Assembly: GCA_025357835.1 (NCBI GenBank)
Contig: JANYLM010000041.1
Coordinates: forward strand, 1-64,000
From: Gammaproteobacteria bacterium
GTDB taxonomy: Bacteria; Pseudomonadota; Gammaproteobacteria; Steroidobacterales; Steroidobacteraceae
DNA: 64,000 nt
Direction of reading: 5' to 3'
Positions 41,910-52,243 of the stretch are shown here, one piece after another. A program made the translations under genes and the position numbers. Under the pieces are notes generated by a model. It ran no database searches and had not been told where the DNA came from. It worked only from the letters and a program-made list of their open reading frames with translations. How positions within the stretch are numbered: the first letter of the stretch is position 1; the number at the start of each line of letters is the position of its first letter.

Positions 41910-42347
41910 TTAACGTTGCAGGCGGCGGCGGGCGAGGGCCAAGTAGTACCCCTCGTCGGGCGGCCTAGCCGAACGTTGCGCCTCCCACAGGGCCTCACCG
42001 AGCGCCTCCATGAGCGCATGCTCGGCCCCATGCACGCCGTTGTGACCGGCTTGCAATAGGTGGAGTAATTCACGCACTCCGGGCGGCCGATCGATGGACG
42101 CTTGCTCGCGCACCGCCAGATGCAGCCCCATATGTAAAAACGGATTTTCCCCCGTTGAGCTGCTCGGCTCGAACGCCGTCGCTGCGTCCGAGTCGCTGAC
42201 GAGGGTTTCATATTCCGGATGCGCGCCGATGACGTCCGTAATCATGGCCTCGAGAGCGGTGAGCGGCGACCCGGCCAAATGCTTGCGCCACGCGTCGGCG
42301 TAGGTTTGACGCAGCTGCTCGCGGCTGTAGGAATCAAATACCGGCAT
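41910..42347 (-). CDS. DUF1841-family protein
   Basis: From Met 42347 the protein has 145 residues with the motifs ENPFLHMGLHLAVREQASID, GVRELLHLLQAGHNGVHGAE and HALMEALGEALWEAQRS typical of DUF1841. The conserved histidines and acidic residues could bind metal; function unknown. The start overlaps the nth 3' end by 14 bases, so it ends the metG-rsxB-nth operon. The longer start at 42380 would increase that overlap and lacks conservation. Confidence 0.85.
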   Translation of the reverse strand: MPVFDSYSREQLRQTYADAWRKHLAGSPLTALEAMITDVIGAHPEYETLVSDSDAATAFEPSSSTGENPFLHMGLHLAVREQASIDRPPGVRELLHLLQAGHNGVHGAEHALMEALGEALWEAQRSARPPDEGYYLALARRRLQR

Positions 42348-42975
42348 GGGATTTATGCCGATACGTGCACAGGTCCGCAAGGTGACAGGTGGGGCAGGCG
42401 GGATTGCGCGCCTTGCAGACGTAACGCCCGTGCAAAATCAACCAATGATGCGCTTCTTGACGGAACTCTGGCGCTACGACTTTCAACAGCTTTTCCTCCA
42501 CCGCCCGCACTGTTTTGCCCGGGGCCAACCCTAAGCGATTGGCGACTCGAAATATATGGGTGTCCACCGCAATGGTCGCTTCGCCGAACGCCGTGTTCAA
42601 AATCACATTGGCGGTTTTTCTGCCGACACCCGGCAGTGACTCCAGTTCCTCACGCGACCTGGGCACGCTGCCTGCGTGCCGTTCCAGTAAAAATTGGCAG
42701 GTGGCGATGATGTGCTTGGCTTTGCTGTTGTACAGGCCGATCGATTTGATAAAAGGCGACAGACCTTCGATTCCCAATGCCAGTACAGCCGCCGGAGTGT
42801 TTGCCTCCCGAAACAAGGCCGCGGTGGCCTTGTTCACGCTCTTGTCCGTGGCTTGCGCGGAAAGTATGACCGCCACCAAGAGTTCGAACGGCGATTGGTA
42901 GCTCAACTCGGTACGCGGCGCCGGATTGGCCGCGCGCAGCCGCGCGAATAGGGCGCGCCGCTTCGCGTCGTTCAT
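42334..42975 (-). CDS. nth: Endonuclease III
   Basis: Nth removes oxidised pyrimidines as a glycosylase/AP lyase. The 213-residue protein has the helix-hairpin-helix [20 protein letters not shown] with catalytic Lys, the catalytic Asp in [14 protein letters not shown], and the iron-sulfur cluster ligands C-x6-C-x2-C-x5-C ([20 protein letters not shown]). Size matches E. coli Nth (211). It overlaps rsxB by four bases (ATGA). Confidence 0.97.
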   Translation of the reverse strand: MNDAKRRALFARLRAANPAPRTELSYQSPFELLVAVILSAQATDKSVNKATAALFREANTPAAVLALGIEGLSPFIKSIGLYNSKAKHIIATCQFLLERHAGSVPRSREELESLPGVGRKTANVILNTAFGEATIAVDTHIFRVANRLGLAPGKTVRAVEEKLLKVVAPEFRQEAHHWLILHGRYVCKARNPACPTCHLADLCTYRHKSHAGI

Positions 42976-43532
42976 GGCTCGGTGGTGCGCCGCGACGCGG
43001 CCGCCTTCTTGGCGTCGAGTTGCCGCTGCCGCTCGCCGGTTCGATGCAGCAATCGAGCGCCGTGCGCATCGAATCGCGCTCGATTGAGTGCCGGCTGATT
43101 GGCGGCGGGCTCGGGTCCCTCCCTAAGCTCGATGCAATCGACCGGGCATGGTGGCAAGCATAGTTCGCAGCCCGTGCAGCGCTCGACCAGGATGGTGTGG
43201 AGGTATTTCGCTGCGCCGACGATGGCGTCCACCGGGCAGGGCGCGAGACAACGCGCGCAGCCTATGCAGCGGGCTTCATCGATCCATGCGACGCGCGGCA
43301 GTGCTTGCTCTCCATGGATCGGATTCAAGGCCTGTGCGGGTCGCTCCAGGAGTTCGGCCAGAGCCAAAATCGTCGCGCTGCCACCCGGTGGGCATTGATT
43401 GATTTGCGCCTCGCCGCTCGCGATGGCCGCCGCGTACGGCTGGCATCCGGCATAGCCGCAGCGTGTACATTGAGTTTGCGGCAGCAGCGCATCGATGCGC
43501 GCCACTACGTCATCCGCGGTCTCGCTGATCAT
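42972..43532 (-). CDS. RsxB/RnfB-like iron-sulfur protein (no membrane anchor)
   Basis: The 186-residue protein starts with the RnfB Fe-S motif [13 protein letters not shown], a fourth Cys 16 residues later in [10 protein letters not shown], and two 4Fe-4S ferredoxin motifs ([15 protein letters not shown] and [15 protein letters not shown]). RnfB/RsxB moves electrons inside the Rnf complex, but the N-terminal membrane helix of full RnfB is missing here, and no other rnf/rsx genes are in view. It is therefore a soluble relative with unknown partner. The metG-rsxB-nth-DUF1841 order suggests it supplies electrons or clusters to the Fe-S enzyme Nth or another target; that is speculative. It starts 1 base after metG. 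Confidence 0.85.
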   Translation of the reverse strand: MISETADDVVARIDALLPQTQCTRCGYAGCQPYAAAIASGEAQINQCPPGGSATILALAELLERPAQALNPIHGEQALPRVAWIDEARCIGCARCLAPCPVDAIVGAAKYLHTILVERCTGCELCLPPCPVDCIELREGPEPAANQPALNRARFDAHGARLLHRTGERQRQLDAKKAAASRRTTEP

Positions 43533-43533
43533 C

Positions 43534-45567
43534 TCATTTGACGCGCATGCCGGGCGCCGCTCCCGCGTCGGGCGACAGCACGAATATTTCCTTCCCGCCG
43601 GGCCCCGCGGCCAGCATCATGCCCTCCGAGGTGCCGAAGCGCATTTTGCGCGGCTCGAGGTTTGCCACGACGACGATGAGGCGGCCCACCAAGGAGGCAT
43701 GATCGTATGCCGAGCGAATGCCGGCCAGGATTTCACGTTCACCGAGCTCGCCCACATCCACACGCAATTTCAACAGCTTGTCCGCGCCGGCCACGAGGTC
43801 GGCGCTCAGGACCTTCGCAACCCGCAGATCGATGCGCAGGAAATCGTCGATTGAAATCAAATTGCCTTCGACGGCCGCCGTGGCCGCCTGGGTGGCAGTA
43901 TCGGGAGCCGTGGCCGGGGCTACCGCGCCGGCTGCGGGCGCCACCAAGCGCGCCACCGCCTGGGGGTCGAGGCGGGTCGCCAGCGGCTCGTAGGCGTTAA
44001 TGGTCGTGCCCAGCAGGGGGCTTGCCGCATCCGCCCAAGTCCAATTCGATTCTTGAAAGAACTGCCGGACTTTTGCCGCCATCCCGGGTAGTACCGGCTG
44101 CAGATAGATCATCAGCACGCGGAATAAATTCAGGCCCTGGGTGCATATGCTCTGTACCTGCGCGGCATTCTCGGCTTGTTTCGCGAGCGCCCAGGGTTTT
44201 CGCAAATCGATGTATTGATTGGCGCGATCGGCGAGCAACATGATGTCGCGGACGGCGCTTGCCGTGTCGCGGGTCTCGTAGGCTTGGGCGATAGACTCGC
44301 CGGCAGCGGTGAATGCGGAATACAGTTCCGGCTCAGGCAGGGCGGTGCTCAGGGCTCCCGCGGAGTTCTTGGTGATAAACCCCGCGCAGCGGCTCGCGAT
44401 GTTCACGAGCTTGCCGACGATCTCCGAATTCAGACGCGTGGTGAACTCATCCAAGTTCAAATCTAGATCATCGATTCCCGGCCCTAGCTTGGCAGCGAAG
44501 TAGTAGCGCAGGTACTCGGGCGAGAAGTGCTGCAAGTAGCTGCGCGCGGTGATGAAGGTGCCGCGCGACTTGGACATTTTCTGGCCGTTGATGGTCAGGA
44601 AGCCGTGCGCATGCACGGCGGTCGGCCGTCGCATTCCCGCTGCCTGCAGCACTGCCGGCCAGAACAGGGTGTGAAAGTACAGAATGTCCTTGCCGATGAA
44701 ATGGTGCAGTTCGGCGTTGGAATCGGCTTTGAGGAAATCGTCGAAATTAAGGCCGGTGCGCGTACACAACTGGGTCAAGCTGCCCAGGTAGCCAATGGGC
44801 GCATCGAACCAGACATAGAAATATTTGCCCGGCGCGTCCGGGATTTCGAAGCCGAAATACGGCGAATCGCGCGAGATGTCCCAGTCCCGAAGACCCTGGG
44901 AGAACCACTCATCGAGTTTGCGGGCTACGCTGGCCTGTACCGCGCCGCTCTTCACCCACTTGCTTAAGGGTTGCTCGAAAGCGCTCAGTCGGAAAAAGTA
45001 GTGTTCCGATTCGCGCCAGACGGGCGTGGTGCCGCTGACCACTGAGAGGGGGTTCTTGAGATCCGCAGGCGTGTAGGTGGAGCCACAATTCTCGCAAGAA
45101 TCCCCGTACTGGTCAGCTGTGCCGCAAACCGGGCAAACGCCCTTGACGTAGCGGTCGGGGAGAAACATTTTCGCACTGTCGTCATACGCCTGACGCACGC
45201 TGCGTTTGTCTATGTTACCGGCGCCGCGCAGTGCCAAGTATATGCGGTCGCACAGTGCCTTAGTTTCGGGCGAATGGGTGGAGCCGAAATTGTCCAAGCC
45301 GATGAGCATGTCGGCCAAGTCACGCCTGTGCTCGACATTGACCCGGCCGATCAACGCCTCCGGCGTCAGCCCCTCGGACTGGGCTTTGAGCATGATGGGC
45401 GTGCCGTGAGTGTCATCGGCGCAGACGTAGTAGCATTCCTGGCCGCGAAGTTTCTGGAATCGCACCCAAATATCGGTTTGCACCGCCTCGAGAACATAAC
45501 CCAGGTGAATGGGGCCATTGGCATAGGGCAATGCGCTGGTAACTAGAATTCGGCGTCGTTGAGTCAT
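43534..45567 (-). CDS. metG: Methionyl-tRNA synthetase
   Basis: MetG charges tRNA-Met. The 677-residue enzyme has the HIGH-like HLGY ([18 protein letters not shown]), the KMSKS loop ([11 protein letters not shown]), the zinc knuckles [18 protein letters not shown] and a C-terminal tRNA-binding/EMAP-II-like domain (about 570-677; [20 protein letters not shown]). Length equals E. coli MetG (677). It starts the operon metG-rsxB-nth-DUF1841. Confidence 0.97.
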   Translation of the reverse strand: MTQRRRILVTSALPYANGPIHLGYVLEAVQTDIWVRFQKLRGQECYYVCADDTHGTPIMLKAQSEGLTPEALIGRVNVEHRRDLADMLIGLDNFGSTHSPETKALCDRIYLALRGAGNIDKRSVRQAYDDSAKMFLPDRYVKGVCPVCGTADQYGDSCENCGSTYTPADLKNPLSVVSGTTPVWRESEHYFFRLSAFEQPLSKWVKSGAVQASVARKLDEWFSQGLRDWDISRDSPYFGFEIPDAPGKYFYVWFDAPIGYLGSLTQLCTRTGLNFDDFLKADSNAELHHFIGKDILYFHTLFWPAVLQAAGMRRPTAVHAHGFLTINGQKMSKSRGTFITARSYLQHFSPEYLRYYFAAKLGPGIDDLDLNLDEFTTRLNSEIVGKLVNIASRCAGFITKNSAGALSTALPEPELYSAFTAAGESIAQAYETRDTASAVRDIMLLADRANQYIDLRKPWALAKQAENAAQVQSICTQGLNLFRVLMIYLQPVLPGMAAKVRQFFQESNWTWADAASPLLGTTINAYEPLATRLDPQAVARLVAPAAGAVAPATAPDTATQAATAAVEGNLISIDDFLRIDLRVAKVLSADLVAGADKLLKLRVDVGELGEREILAGIRSAYDHASLVGRLIVVVANLEPRKMRFGTSEGMMLAAGPGGKEIFVLSPDAGAAPGMRVK

Positions 45568-45686
45568 GCCAAATTATGCCATGCCGAAGCTAGCTCGGTG
45601 GGTGGGACGCATGCGTCGCACGGGTGGCCACCCGGGCTTGCGCGGAGCAGGGACTGCGCAGCGCCAGAAGCGGCGCAATGCGGCGT

Positions 45687-46748
45687 CTAGGAAGCGTCGC
45701 GGTACTGCTCGAACCGGGATTTATTGATCGCCTTCTTGAAGGCTTCCTGGCCGGTAATTTGCCGCTGATCCATTAGCGCTTGAATGGCTGTGTCCATCAA
45801 TCGCATGCCCACCGCCGAGCCGCTTTGCATGGCGTTTTCCAGCTGGTCCATCTTGCCCTGGCGTATCAAATTGGCGACCGCCGGCGTATTGATCAGGATC
45901 TCGAGGGCCGCGACTCGGCCCTGTTTGTCTACTTTGGGGATAAGCTGCTGCGATACGACGCCGCGCAGGCTGGTCGACAGCATAGTCCGAACATGGGGCT
46001 GTTTATCCGCGGGGAAGGCGTTCACCAAGCGATCGACCGTGGCCGCGGCGCCGTTGGTATGCAGTGTGCCCATCACCAGAATGCCCATCTCCGCCGCAGT
46101 CACCGCGATGCTCATGGTCTCCAAATCACGCAGCTCACCGACCAGAATGACGTCGGGGTCCTCGCGCAAAGCCGACAGCAATGCGCTTGAGAACGAAGTT
46201 GCATGCACGCCGATCTCGCGCTGGCTAATCAAGCAGTTCTTGCGCAGGTGCACGAACTCGATCGGATCCTCGATGGTGAGAATATGACCCTTTTCGCGCA
46301 TGTTGATATCATCGATCATTGCGGCGAGCGTAGTGGATTTGCCCGAGCCGGTTTTGCCCGTTACCAGAATCAGGCCGCTGTTGATCTTGCACAGGTTCAT
46401 CACGGCCTCCGGCAATTTGAGCTCCGCCGCCGTATGTGCCTTGGAGGGAATCGCGCGGAACACCGCGCCCATGCCGTTCAGTTGGCGCATCACGTTGACG
46501 CGGAACCGGGCAATTCCCGGCATGCTGTAGGCGAAGTCCGTGCCGTCTTTGGCTTCGAAACGTTCTACCGACAATTTCGGCATGATTTCGTACAGAGTCG
46601 TCTTGACCATCTCGGCCGCGAGCGGCTCGGGACTCAATGCCTTTAGCTCGCCGTACTGCCTGACGCGCGGCGGATCGCCGGCTAAAAAGTGCAGGTCCGA
46701 CCCATTGCGCTCCAACACTTGATTCAAAAAACTGTCGATGACTGCCAC
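45687..46748 (-). CDS. PilT-family pilus-retraction-type ATPase (second copy)
   Basis: From GTG 46748 the protein has 353 residues and starts VAVIDSFLNQVLERNGSDLH. It contains Walker A GKTGSGKSTTLAAMI, the Asp box (IEDPIEFVH), Walker B VILVGELRD and the His box TLHTNGAAATVDRL. PilT-type ATPases retract type IV pili; canonical PilT reads GEMRD and TLHTTSA, and this copy diverges there. No pilin or pilM-Q genes are near. It follows the other PilT-family gene by 8 bases, so the two are co-translated. Confidence 0.88.
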   Translation of the reverse strand: MAVIDSFLNQVLERNGSDLHFLAGDPPRVRQYGELKALSPEPLAAEMVKTTLYEIMPKLSVERFEAKDGTDFAYSMPGIARFRVNVMRQLNGMGAVFRAIPSKAHTAAELKLPEAVMNLCKINSGLILVTGKTGSGKSTTLAAMIDDINMREKGHILTIEDPIEFVHLRKNCLISQREIGVHATSFSSALLSALREDPDVILVGELRDLETMSIAVTAAEMGILVMGTLHTNGAAATVDRLVNAFPADKQPHVRTMLSTSLRGVVSQQLIPKVDKQGRVAALEILINTPAVANLIRQGKMDQLENAMQSGSAVGMRLMDTAIQALMDQRQITGQEAFKKAINKSRFEQYRDAS

Positions 46749-46756
46749 GACGTTCT

Positions 46757-47863
46757 CTACGGTTTCACGGGGACGGACGCGGGCTCGATGGGAGGCGCCC
46801 CCGACATATCGGAGACAAAACGTTGGAACTGGCGTTTGTCGGAAGCATACGAGTAGGCATGCTCGGGATCGACTTCCTTGGCAGTGATGGCCGCGAGAAG
46901 TGCTTGATCCATCAATTGCATGCCGTATTCCTTGCCCATTTGCAGCTGGCTCGGAATCTGGTGGGATTGGTCGGTCATGATGAGCTTGCCGATGGCTTTG
47001 GTCAGCACCATGACTTCGCAAATGGCGCGCCGCGCACGCTGGTCGGGACTCTTGACCAGAATCTGGGTGATCACCGCGATCAGGCTTTGGGATAGAAAAC
47101 TCTTGGTCTGTTCGCGCTCTTCGGTGGGTAGCGCATCGATGATGCGATCGATGGTTTTGGTGGCGCTGGTCGTGTGCAGGGTGCCGAGGACCAGATGCCC
47201 GGTTTCGGCCGCCGTCATCGCCATGGAAATGGTTTCGGCGTCGCGCAATTCGCCGACCAGGATGACGTCCGGATCTTCGCGCATGGCCGCGCGTACGCCT
47301 TCGGCGAAGGACGGTAGGTGCGTGCCCAGCTCGCGTTGGATGACCTGGCTGGTCTTGCTGCGGTGAACGAACTCGATGGGGTCTTCCAAGCTGATGATGT
47401 TGAGCGAGCGCGTCGAATTCAGATGATCGATCATCGACGCCAGTGTGGTCGACTTGCCGGTGCCGGTAGAACCGGTGACCAAAATCATTCCTTGGTGGAA
47501 GTCACAGAGCTTGCGCACGATGGGCGGTAGCCCGAGCTGCTCTATGGTCGGCATCTGCGTGGGAATGGAACGAAAGGCGGCGCCGATGCCGGTCTCCTTG
47601 CGAAACACATTGACCCGGAAGCGGCCGCCTTCAGTCGACACATACGAGAAATCGATGTCATTGCCTTCGCGCAAATGTTTCAGCTGGTTCTGGGTCAGCA
47701 CCTCGGTGATATAGCCTTCGAGTTCTGCCTCGCCCAGCTCGCGAAATTTGATGGGCATCAAATCCCCGTGCATGCGCAACATGGGCGGCACGCCGACGGC
47801 CAAATGCAGGTCCGAGCAACCCTGGGCCACGCCTAACTTGAGGAATGCGTCGATTCTTGCCAT
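46757..47863 (-). CDS. PilT-family pilus-retraction-type ATPase (first copy)
   Basis: The 368-residue protein begins MARIDAFLKLGVAQGCSDLH, with Walker A GSTGTGKSTTLASM, the Asp box LEDPIEFVHRS, Walker B VILVGELRD and His box TLHTTSATKTIDRI. It keeps more of the PilT consensus than the gene that follows it. Together they resemble a PilT-type pair, but neither shows the exact signature of PilU. The C-terminal tail (SGAPPIEPASVPVKP) is extended. It lies between the HEAT-repeat kinase gene (79-base gap) and the second copy. Confidence 0.9.
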   Translation of the reverse strand: MARIDAFLKLGVAQGCSDLHLAVGVPPMLRMHGDLMPIKFRELGEAELEGYITEVLTQNQLKHLREGNDIDFSYVSTEGGRFRVNVFRKETGIGAAFRSIPTQMPTIEQLGLPPIVRKLCDFHQGMILVTGSTGTGKSTTLASMIDHLNSTRSLNIISLEDPIEFVHRSKTSQVIQRELGTHLPSFAEGVRAAMREDPDVILVGELRDAETISMAMTAAETGHLVLGTLHTTSATKTIDRIIDALPTEEREQTKSFLSQSLIAVITQILVKSPDQRARRAICEVMVLTKAIGKLIMTDQSHQIPSQLQMGKEYGMQLMDQALLAAITAKEVDPEHAYSYASDKRQFQRFVSDMSGAPPIEPASVPVKP

Positions 47864-47942
47864 TGCGCGTAAGGCTACCCGTAAGCGATTGGATTTTCGA
47901 GCGTTTCGGCCCGGAATGAGTCAAAAAAGACGTCCCTAGCCC

Positions 47943-50330
47943 TCATAGGAATTTTTCGAGCGACAGGCGCAATTCGTCCATGCTCTGCGAGCGCTTGGCC
48001 TTGTCCAACGACATGCATTTCATGATCAAATTGTTCAATTCCAAAGGTAGTTCCTTGTTGATATCGATGGGCGGACGAGCCTTGCCCTGTACATGTTGGT
48101 ACATGACCGACATATGGTCGCCGCGCGAGTAGGGCGGCACGCCACTGAGCATCTCGTACAGAATGACGCCCAAACTATAGATGTCGGCCCGTTCGTCCAC
48201 CTTCTTTCCCAGAATCTGCTCCGGAGCCATGTACTTGGGAGACCCGATGACATAGCCGGTCTTGGTGAGCTGGGTATCACCCTGGGTCTGCGCGGCGGCG
48301 ACACCGAAGTCTACGATCTTGAGCAGACCCTCGCTGTCGATCAGGATATTCGCTGGTTTCAAGTCGCGATGCACGATGCCGGCCTGGTGCGCGACCGCCA
48401 TGCCCGTGGCGATGTCGATGCCGAATTTGATGGCACGCTTGAGCACGACGGGCTTTTCGTTGACGATTTCGCCGCCCAGAGTGTGGGAGGGGAAGTACTC
48501 CATCGAGATGGCGTAATTGCCACGGATGTACAAGAAATCGTAGATTCGGATGACGTTCTTATGCGTGATCTTGCGGCTGTAGCGCAATTCATGCACGAAG
48601 CGCTTCATCATCTCTTCATCCGCCGAAACATTGGGGTTCAAGAATTTCAAGATCAGCCGCTCTTCGACCACTGTGTCTTCCATCAGCAATACTGTGCCGA
48701 ATGCACCCTTGCCGATTTTTTCGATGAACTTGTAGCGGCCCTCGATGATATCGCCGGACTTCAGCGTCGCTATATCCAGCTTGTTCGCCTGGATCTCGTG
48801 GTCCTGAACGACTTTGGCGAGATCTTGATTGTCGATGAGCAGGGTCTTGGCCGGTTCCTGCATCTTCTCCGCGCGTTGGTTGGCGGCGATTTGCTGCGTG
48901 GAGAATCGGTTGTCCAATTCTGTGATGGCGCGCGCGACGGCTTGGCTGATGGTCGCATCGCCGCTGCTTGCGATCGCCTGGAGCCGTACTCGAATGGTGT
49001 CGGCGCGCCGCTCGTCGGCGAGTTTGGCGAGCGCTGCGATTGCCTCCGATTTGATCTCGTTTTCCGATCGCTGCAGCATCGGCAGCAGTTGTTCTATACA
49101 TTTTTGATCGCCGATCTTGCCGATGGCGCGAATCACGGTGGGCAACGACTTCGGTTCGCCGGCTCCGAGCATTTCCATGAAGCGGGGCAGGGACTTGCTG
49201 CTGCCGATTTCGGCGAGCGCATCCACGGCGCGTTCGCTCACCCACCAGTCGGGGTCCTTGGTGGCTTCGATCAACTGCGCCACCGCGCGCTCGTCCTTGG
49301 TTTGATTGAGAATCTCGATGGCCGCCCGGCGAATGTCCTGATTGTCGTCCTTGACCAGGGCGAGCACGGCATCGACGACGCGAGGACCGCCGATTTTGCC
49401 GAGGGCGTCGGCGGCGCGTGTGCGCACCCACCAATCGCTGTCGGCGATCACCTCCAGCAGGTACTTGACCGATTTTGACGTGCCGACGGCATTCAGCACC
49501 TCGACGGCCGCGCGCCGGGCGTATTCGTTCTCGTCCTTGAGCACGTCGACCAGATACTTGATCGTATCGGGATCATTGGCGTGGACGATCACATCGACCG
49601 CCTTGTTCTGCACCTCGATTTCCGGATCGCGCAGCATCCCACATAGGGCTGCCAGGTCGACCGGCCCGTCCATGCGGGCGAGCGCCGAGAGGGCGGCAGA
49701 GCGAATGAATTTGCTGTTGTCCTTGAGCTGCTTTTGCACGGCTTGTTGAACTTTGGGCATGTTGAAGCGCGCCAGCACATTGATGATGTGCAGCCGAGCG
49801 ACGGGGTCCTTGCCCTCGATCCTCGCGATCAAATCGTCCACGGAGGACGCATCGGCGATTTCAGCGATGATCTTGAACAATCCGGCTCTTTCGTTGGGTT
49901 CCTGGGCGTAGGCCGCGTTAAGCAGTTCACGTACCGTGAAGCGCGACTTTTGCGCGGCAATCACGTCCAGAATGACTTGCTTGGGCATGGCTGGCTTGGC
50001 CAAAGCCTCGAGCAGCGCACCCGCCGGATAGCTCTTGCTCGACGACAGCGCCCAGGCGATCCCGGACATCGCCCGGCCATTGGCCTCCGCCATGGCCTTG
50101 AACAATTGGGGCAGAGTTTTGGCGTCGATCAGGCGCGATAGAACCTCAACGTAAGCCACGGTTTCACGCTTTTCCGCCGTCGTCAGGGCGTCAACGATGG
50201 GCTCAATGGCGCTCGGCCCGAGCGCCACCAGTTTTTCCAAAGCCTTTTGCGCCAGGGGGCTGCCTGGGTTGCCGCTGGTTTTAACCTCGGCAATAAGCCG
50301 ATCGGCACGATAGTTAGCGAATAAACTCAT
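47943..50330 (-). CDS. HEAT-repeat Ser/Thr protein kinase
   Basis: From Met 50330 the protein has 795 residues. Residues about 20-480 are HEAT-like repeats of about 31-37 residues (ALGKIGGPRVVDAVLALVKD, ALAEIGSSKSLPRFMEMLGA, IGKIGDQKCIEQLLPMLQRS). A Hanks-type kinase domain follows (about 535-795): IGKGAFGTVLLME, the Lys in LILKFL, catalytic HRDLKPANI, VDFGVAAAQ, and YMAPEQIL, all intact. There is no transmembrane helix, unlike PknB-type kinases, so it acts in the cytoplasm. It heads the run of two PilT-family ATPase genes, suggesting control of pilus retraction or surface behaviour. The HEAT part may be the target- or ligand-sensing platform. Confidence 0.92.
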   Translation of the reverse strand: MSLFANYRADRLIAEVKTSGNPGSPLAQKALEKLVALGPSAIEPIVDALTTAEKRETVAYVEVLSRLIDAKTLPQLFKAMAEANGRAMSGIAWALSSSKSYPAGALLEALAKPAMPKQVILDVIAAQKSRFTVRELLNAAYAQEPNERAGLFKIIAEIADASSVDDLIARIEGKDPVARLHIINVLARFNMPKVQQAVQKQLKDNSKFIRSAALSALARMDGPVDLAALCGMLRDPEIEVQNKAVDVIVHANDPDTIKYLVDVLKDENEYARRAAVEVLNAVGTSKSVKYLLEVIADSDWWVRTRAADALGKIGGPRVVDAVLALVKDDNQDIRRAAIEILNQTKDERAVAQLIEATKDPDWWVSERAVDALAEIGSSKSLPRFMEMLGAGEPKSLPTVIRAIGKIGDQKCIEQLLPMLQRSENEIKSEAIAALAKLADERRADTIRVRLQAIASSGDATISQAVARAITELDNRFSTQQIAANQRAEKMQEPAKTLLIDNQDLAKVVQDHEIQANKLDIATLKSGDIIEGRYKFIEKIGKGAFGTVLLMEDTVVEERLILKFLNPNVSADEEMMKRFVHELRYSRKITHKNVIRIYDFLYIRGNYAISMEYFPSHTLGGEIVNEKPVVLKRAIKFGIDIATGMAVAHQAGIVHRDLKPANILIDSEGLLKIVDFGVAAAQTQGDTQLTKTGYVIGSPKYMAPEQILGKKVDERADIYSLGVILYEMLSGVPPYSRGDHMSVMYQHVQGKARPPIDINKELPLELNNLIMKCMSLDKAKRSQSMDELRLSLEKFL

Positions 50331-50465
50331 TCGGTGCCTTCTTTGCACATCCCTCGGGAAGCCGCACTCTTACCGCATGCGGGGTTCACCGCAGTCTCGA
50401 CCCTCAACGTCGAATTATGCCACACCGCACGCCCTTGTCCGCCTGCGGTACAATCAGCGCCTTAT

Positions 50466-51566
50466 ATGAACCAATCTGCCGCCGCGGACACTGCAATCCG
50501 CGAAAAACTAAACACCTATGTAGACCCCTACCTCGGCCAGACTCTGGCGCAGGCCAAGGCCGTGGTGTCCGTGATATCCCAAAACGGAGTGCTGCACGTC
50601 GATCTCGTGTTGGGCTTTCCCTGCGCGGATTATGTTGCCGAGCTCAAGGTCGCGTTGCAGGAGCACCTGCAGCCGCTGCTGGGGCAGACTCAGCTGGAGT
50701 TGAAGCTGCGGTCGCAAATTACGGCGCATGCGGTACAGCGCACGCTCAAGCCACTGGCGAACGTGAAGAACATCGTCGCGGTGGCCTCGGGCAAGGGTGG
50801 GGTAGGCAAATCTACGACGGCGGCGAATCTGGCGCTGGCCTGGACGGCCCAAGGCGCCAAAGTCGGCCTGTTGGATGCCGATATCTACGGCCCGAGCCAG
50901 CCTCTGATGATGGGTCTGGCCGGTGCCAAGCCGGTGAGCGCGGATGGCAAGCACTTGACCCCCTTGCTCGCGCACGGTGTCGAGGTGATGTCCATCGGTT
51001 TCATGATCGATCAGGAGCAACCCATGGCCTGGCGGGGACCGATGGTGACCCAGGCTCTGACCCAGCTACTGGGCGACACGAATTGGGGCGAACTGGACTA
51101 TCTGGTCGTCGATATGCCGCCCGGCACCGGCGACATACAGCTCACCCTGGCGCAGCGCGTTCCTGTAAGCGGAGCCGTCATCGTCACTACGCCCCAGGAC
51201 ATTGCCCTGCTGGATGCGCGCAAGGGTCTCAAGATGTTCGAAAAGGTCGAGGTTCGAGTGCTCGGTGTAGTGGAGAACATGAGCATGCACGTGTGCAGTC
51301 ACTGCGGTCACGTCGAACACGTGTTCGGCAGCGGCGGCGGAGCGCGTATGGCAACGCAATACGGCGTGCAATTGCTGGGTGAGTTGCCCCTGGATATACG
51401 TATTCGCGAGGATGCTGACGGCGGTTCTCCGACGGTGGTGAGCGAGCCCGGCAGCGCGCGCGCGCAGGCATACCTGAGGATGGCGCGCCGCACCGCAGCG
51501 CGGTTGGCGACCTTGAACAAAGACTACAGCCGGGCATTCCCCAAGATCACGGTAGAAGCGACCTAA
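50466..51566 (+). CDS. apbC: Iron-sulfur cluster carrier protein Mrp/ApbC
   Basis: Mrp/ApbC binds and delivers Fe-S clusters, using ATP. The 366-residue protein (ATG 50466) has an N-terminal MIP18-type domain and the ATPase core: [20 protein letters not shown] (P-loop), [29 protein letters not shown] and the cluster ligands CSHC ([17 protein letters not shown]). It is divergent from the kinase gene; its stop overlaps the dcd start by one base (TAATG). In E. coli mrp adjoins metG, and the two lie close here as well. Confidence 0.95.
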   Translation: MNQSAAADTAIREKLNTYVDPYLGQTLAQAKAVVSVISQNGVLHVDLVLGFPCADYVAELKVALQEHLQPLLGQTQLELKLRSQITAHAVQRTLKPLANVKNIVAVASGKGGVGKSTTAANLALAWTAQGAKVGLLDADIYGPSQPLMMGLAGAKPVSADGKHLTPLLAHGVEVMSIGFMIDQEQPMAWRGPMVTQALTQLLGDTNWGELDYLVVDMPPGTGDIQLTLAQRVPVSGAVIVTTPQDIALLDARKGLKMFEKVEVRVLGVVENMSMHVCSHCGHVEHVFGSGGGARMATQYGVQLLGELPLDIRIREDADGGSPTVVSEPGSARAQAYLRMARRTAARLATLNKDYSRAFPKITVEAT

Positions 51567-52132
51567 TGAGCATCAAAAGCGATCGTTGGATTCGGCGCAT
51601 GGCTGCGGCACAGAGCATGATCGACCCCTTCTCGCCCCAACAAGTGCGCATGTCGGACGGCCACAAAATTGTGTCCTACGGCACTTCGAGCTATGGCTAC
51701 GACGTGCGTTGTGCCGATGAATTCAAGATCTTTACGAACATCAACTCCACGATCGTCGATCCGAAGTGTTTCGACGAAAAATCCTTCGTGGATTTCAAAG
51801 GACCGGTCTGCATCATTCCGCCGAATTCCTTTGCGCTGGCGAGCACCGTGGAATTCTTTCGCATTCCGCGCAGTGTCTTGACCGTGTGCCTGGGAAAATC
51901 GACCTATGCGCGTTGCGGCATCATCGTCAATGTCACCCCCTTGGAACCGGAATGGGAAGGGCACGTGACCCTGGAGTTTTCCAATACCACTCCGCTGCCG
52001 GCGAAGATCTACGCCAACGAGGGCGTGGCGCAAATGCTGTTCTTCGAATCCGACGAGATTTGCGAAACCTCGTACCGGGACCGCGGAGGAAAGTACCAAG
52101 GCCAGCGTGGTGTCACGCTGCCTAAAACTTGA
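51566..52132 (+). CDS. dcd: dCTP deaminase
   Basis: Dcd deaminates dCTP to dUTP, the first step to dTMP in gammaproteobacteria. The 188-residue protein has [20 protein letters not shown], the [20 protein letters not shown] catalytic region with Ser/Arg, [20 protein letters not shown] with catalytic Glu, and the [20 protein letters not shown] ending. Size matches E. coli Dcd (193). It is co-translated with apbC. Confidence 0.97.
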   Translation: MSIKSDRWIRRMAAAQSMIDPFSPQQVRMSDGHKIVSYGTSSYGYDVRCADEFKIFTNINSTIVDPKCFDEKSFVDFKGPVCIIPPNSFALASTVEFFRIPRSVLTVCLGKSTYARCGIIVNVTPLEPEWEGHVTLEFSNTTPLPAKIYANEGVAQMLFFESDEICETSYRDRGGKYQGQRGVTLPKT

Positions 52133-52243
52133 GGTCGTTCGCTTATTGAGGTCCGTTCGTCGCTTGAAGTGCCCAGAAGGGGTAAGTAGGCAGGGGGCGC
52201 CACCCAGAGCCGATTCACCGGCTGAAGCTAACAGTTACCCGTT

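Noticed and set aside
48093-49478. 461-residue open frame antisense to the HEAT kinase
   Set aside because: It is a shadow frame of the repeat-rich gene; acidic His/Asp-rich translation with no family feature.
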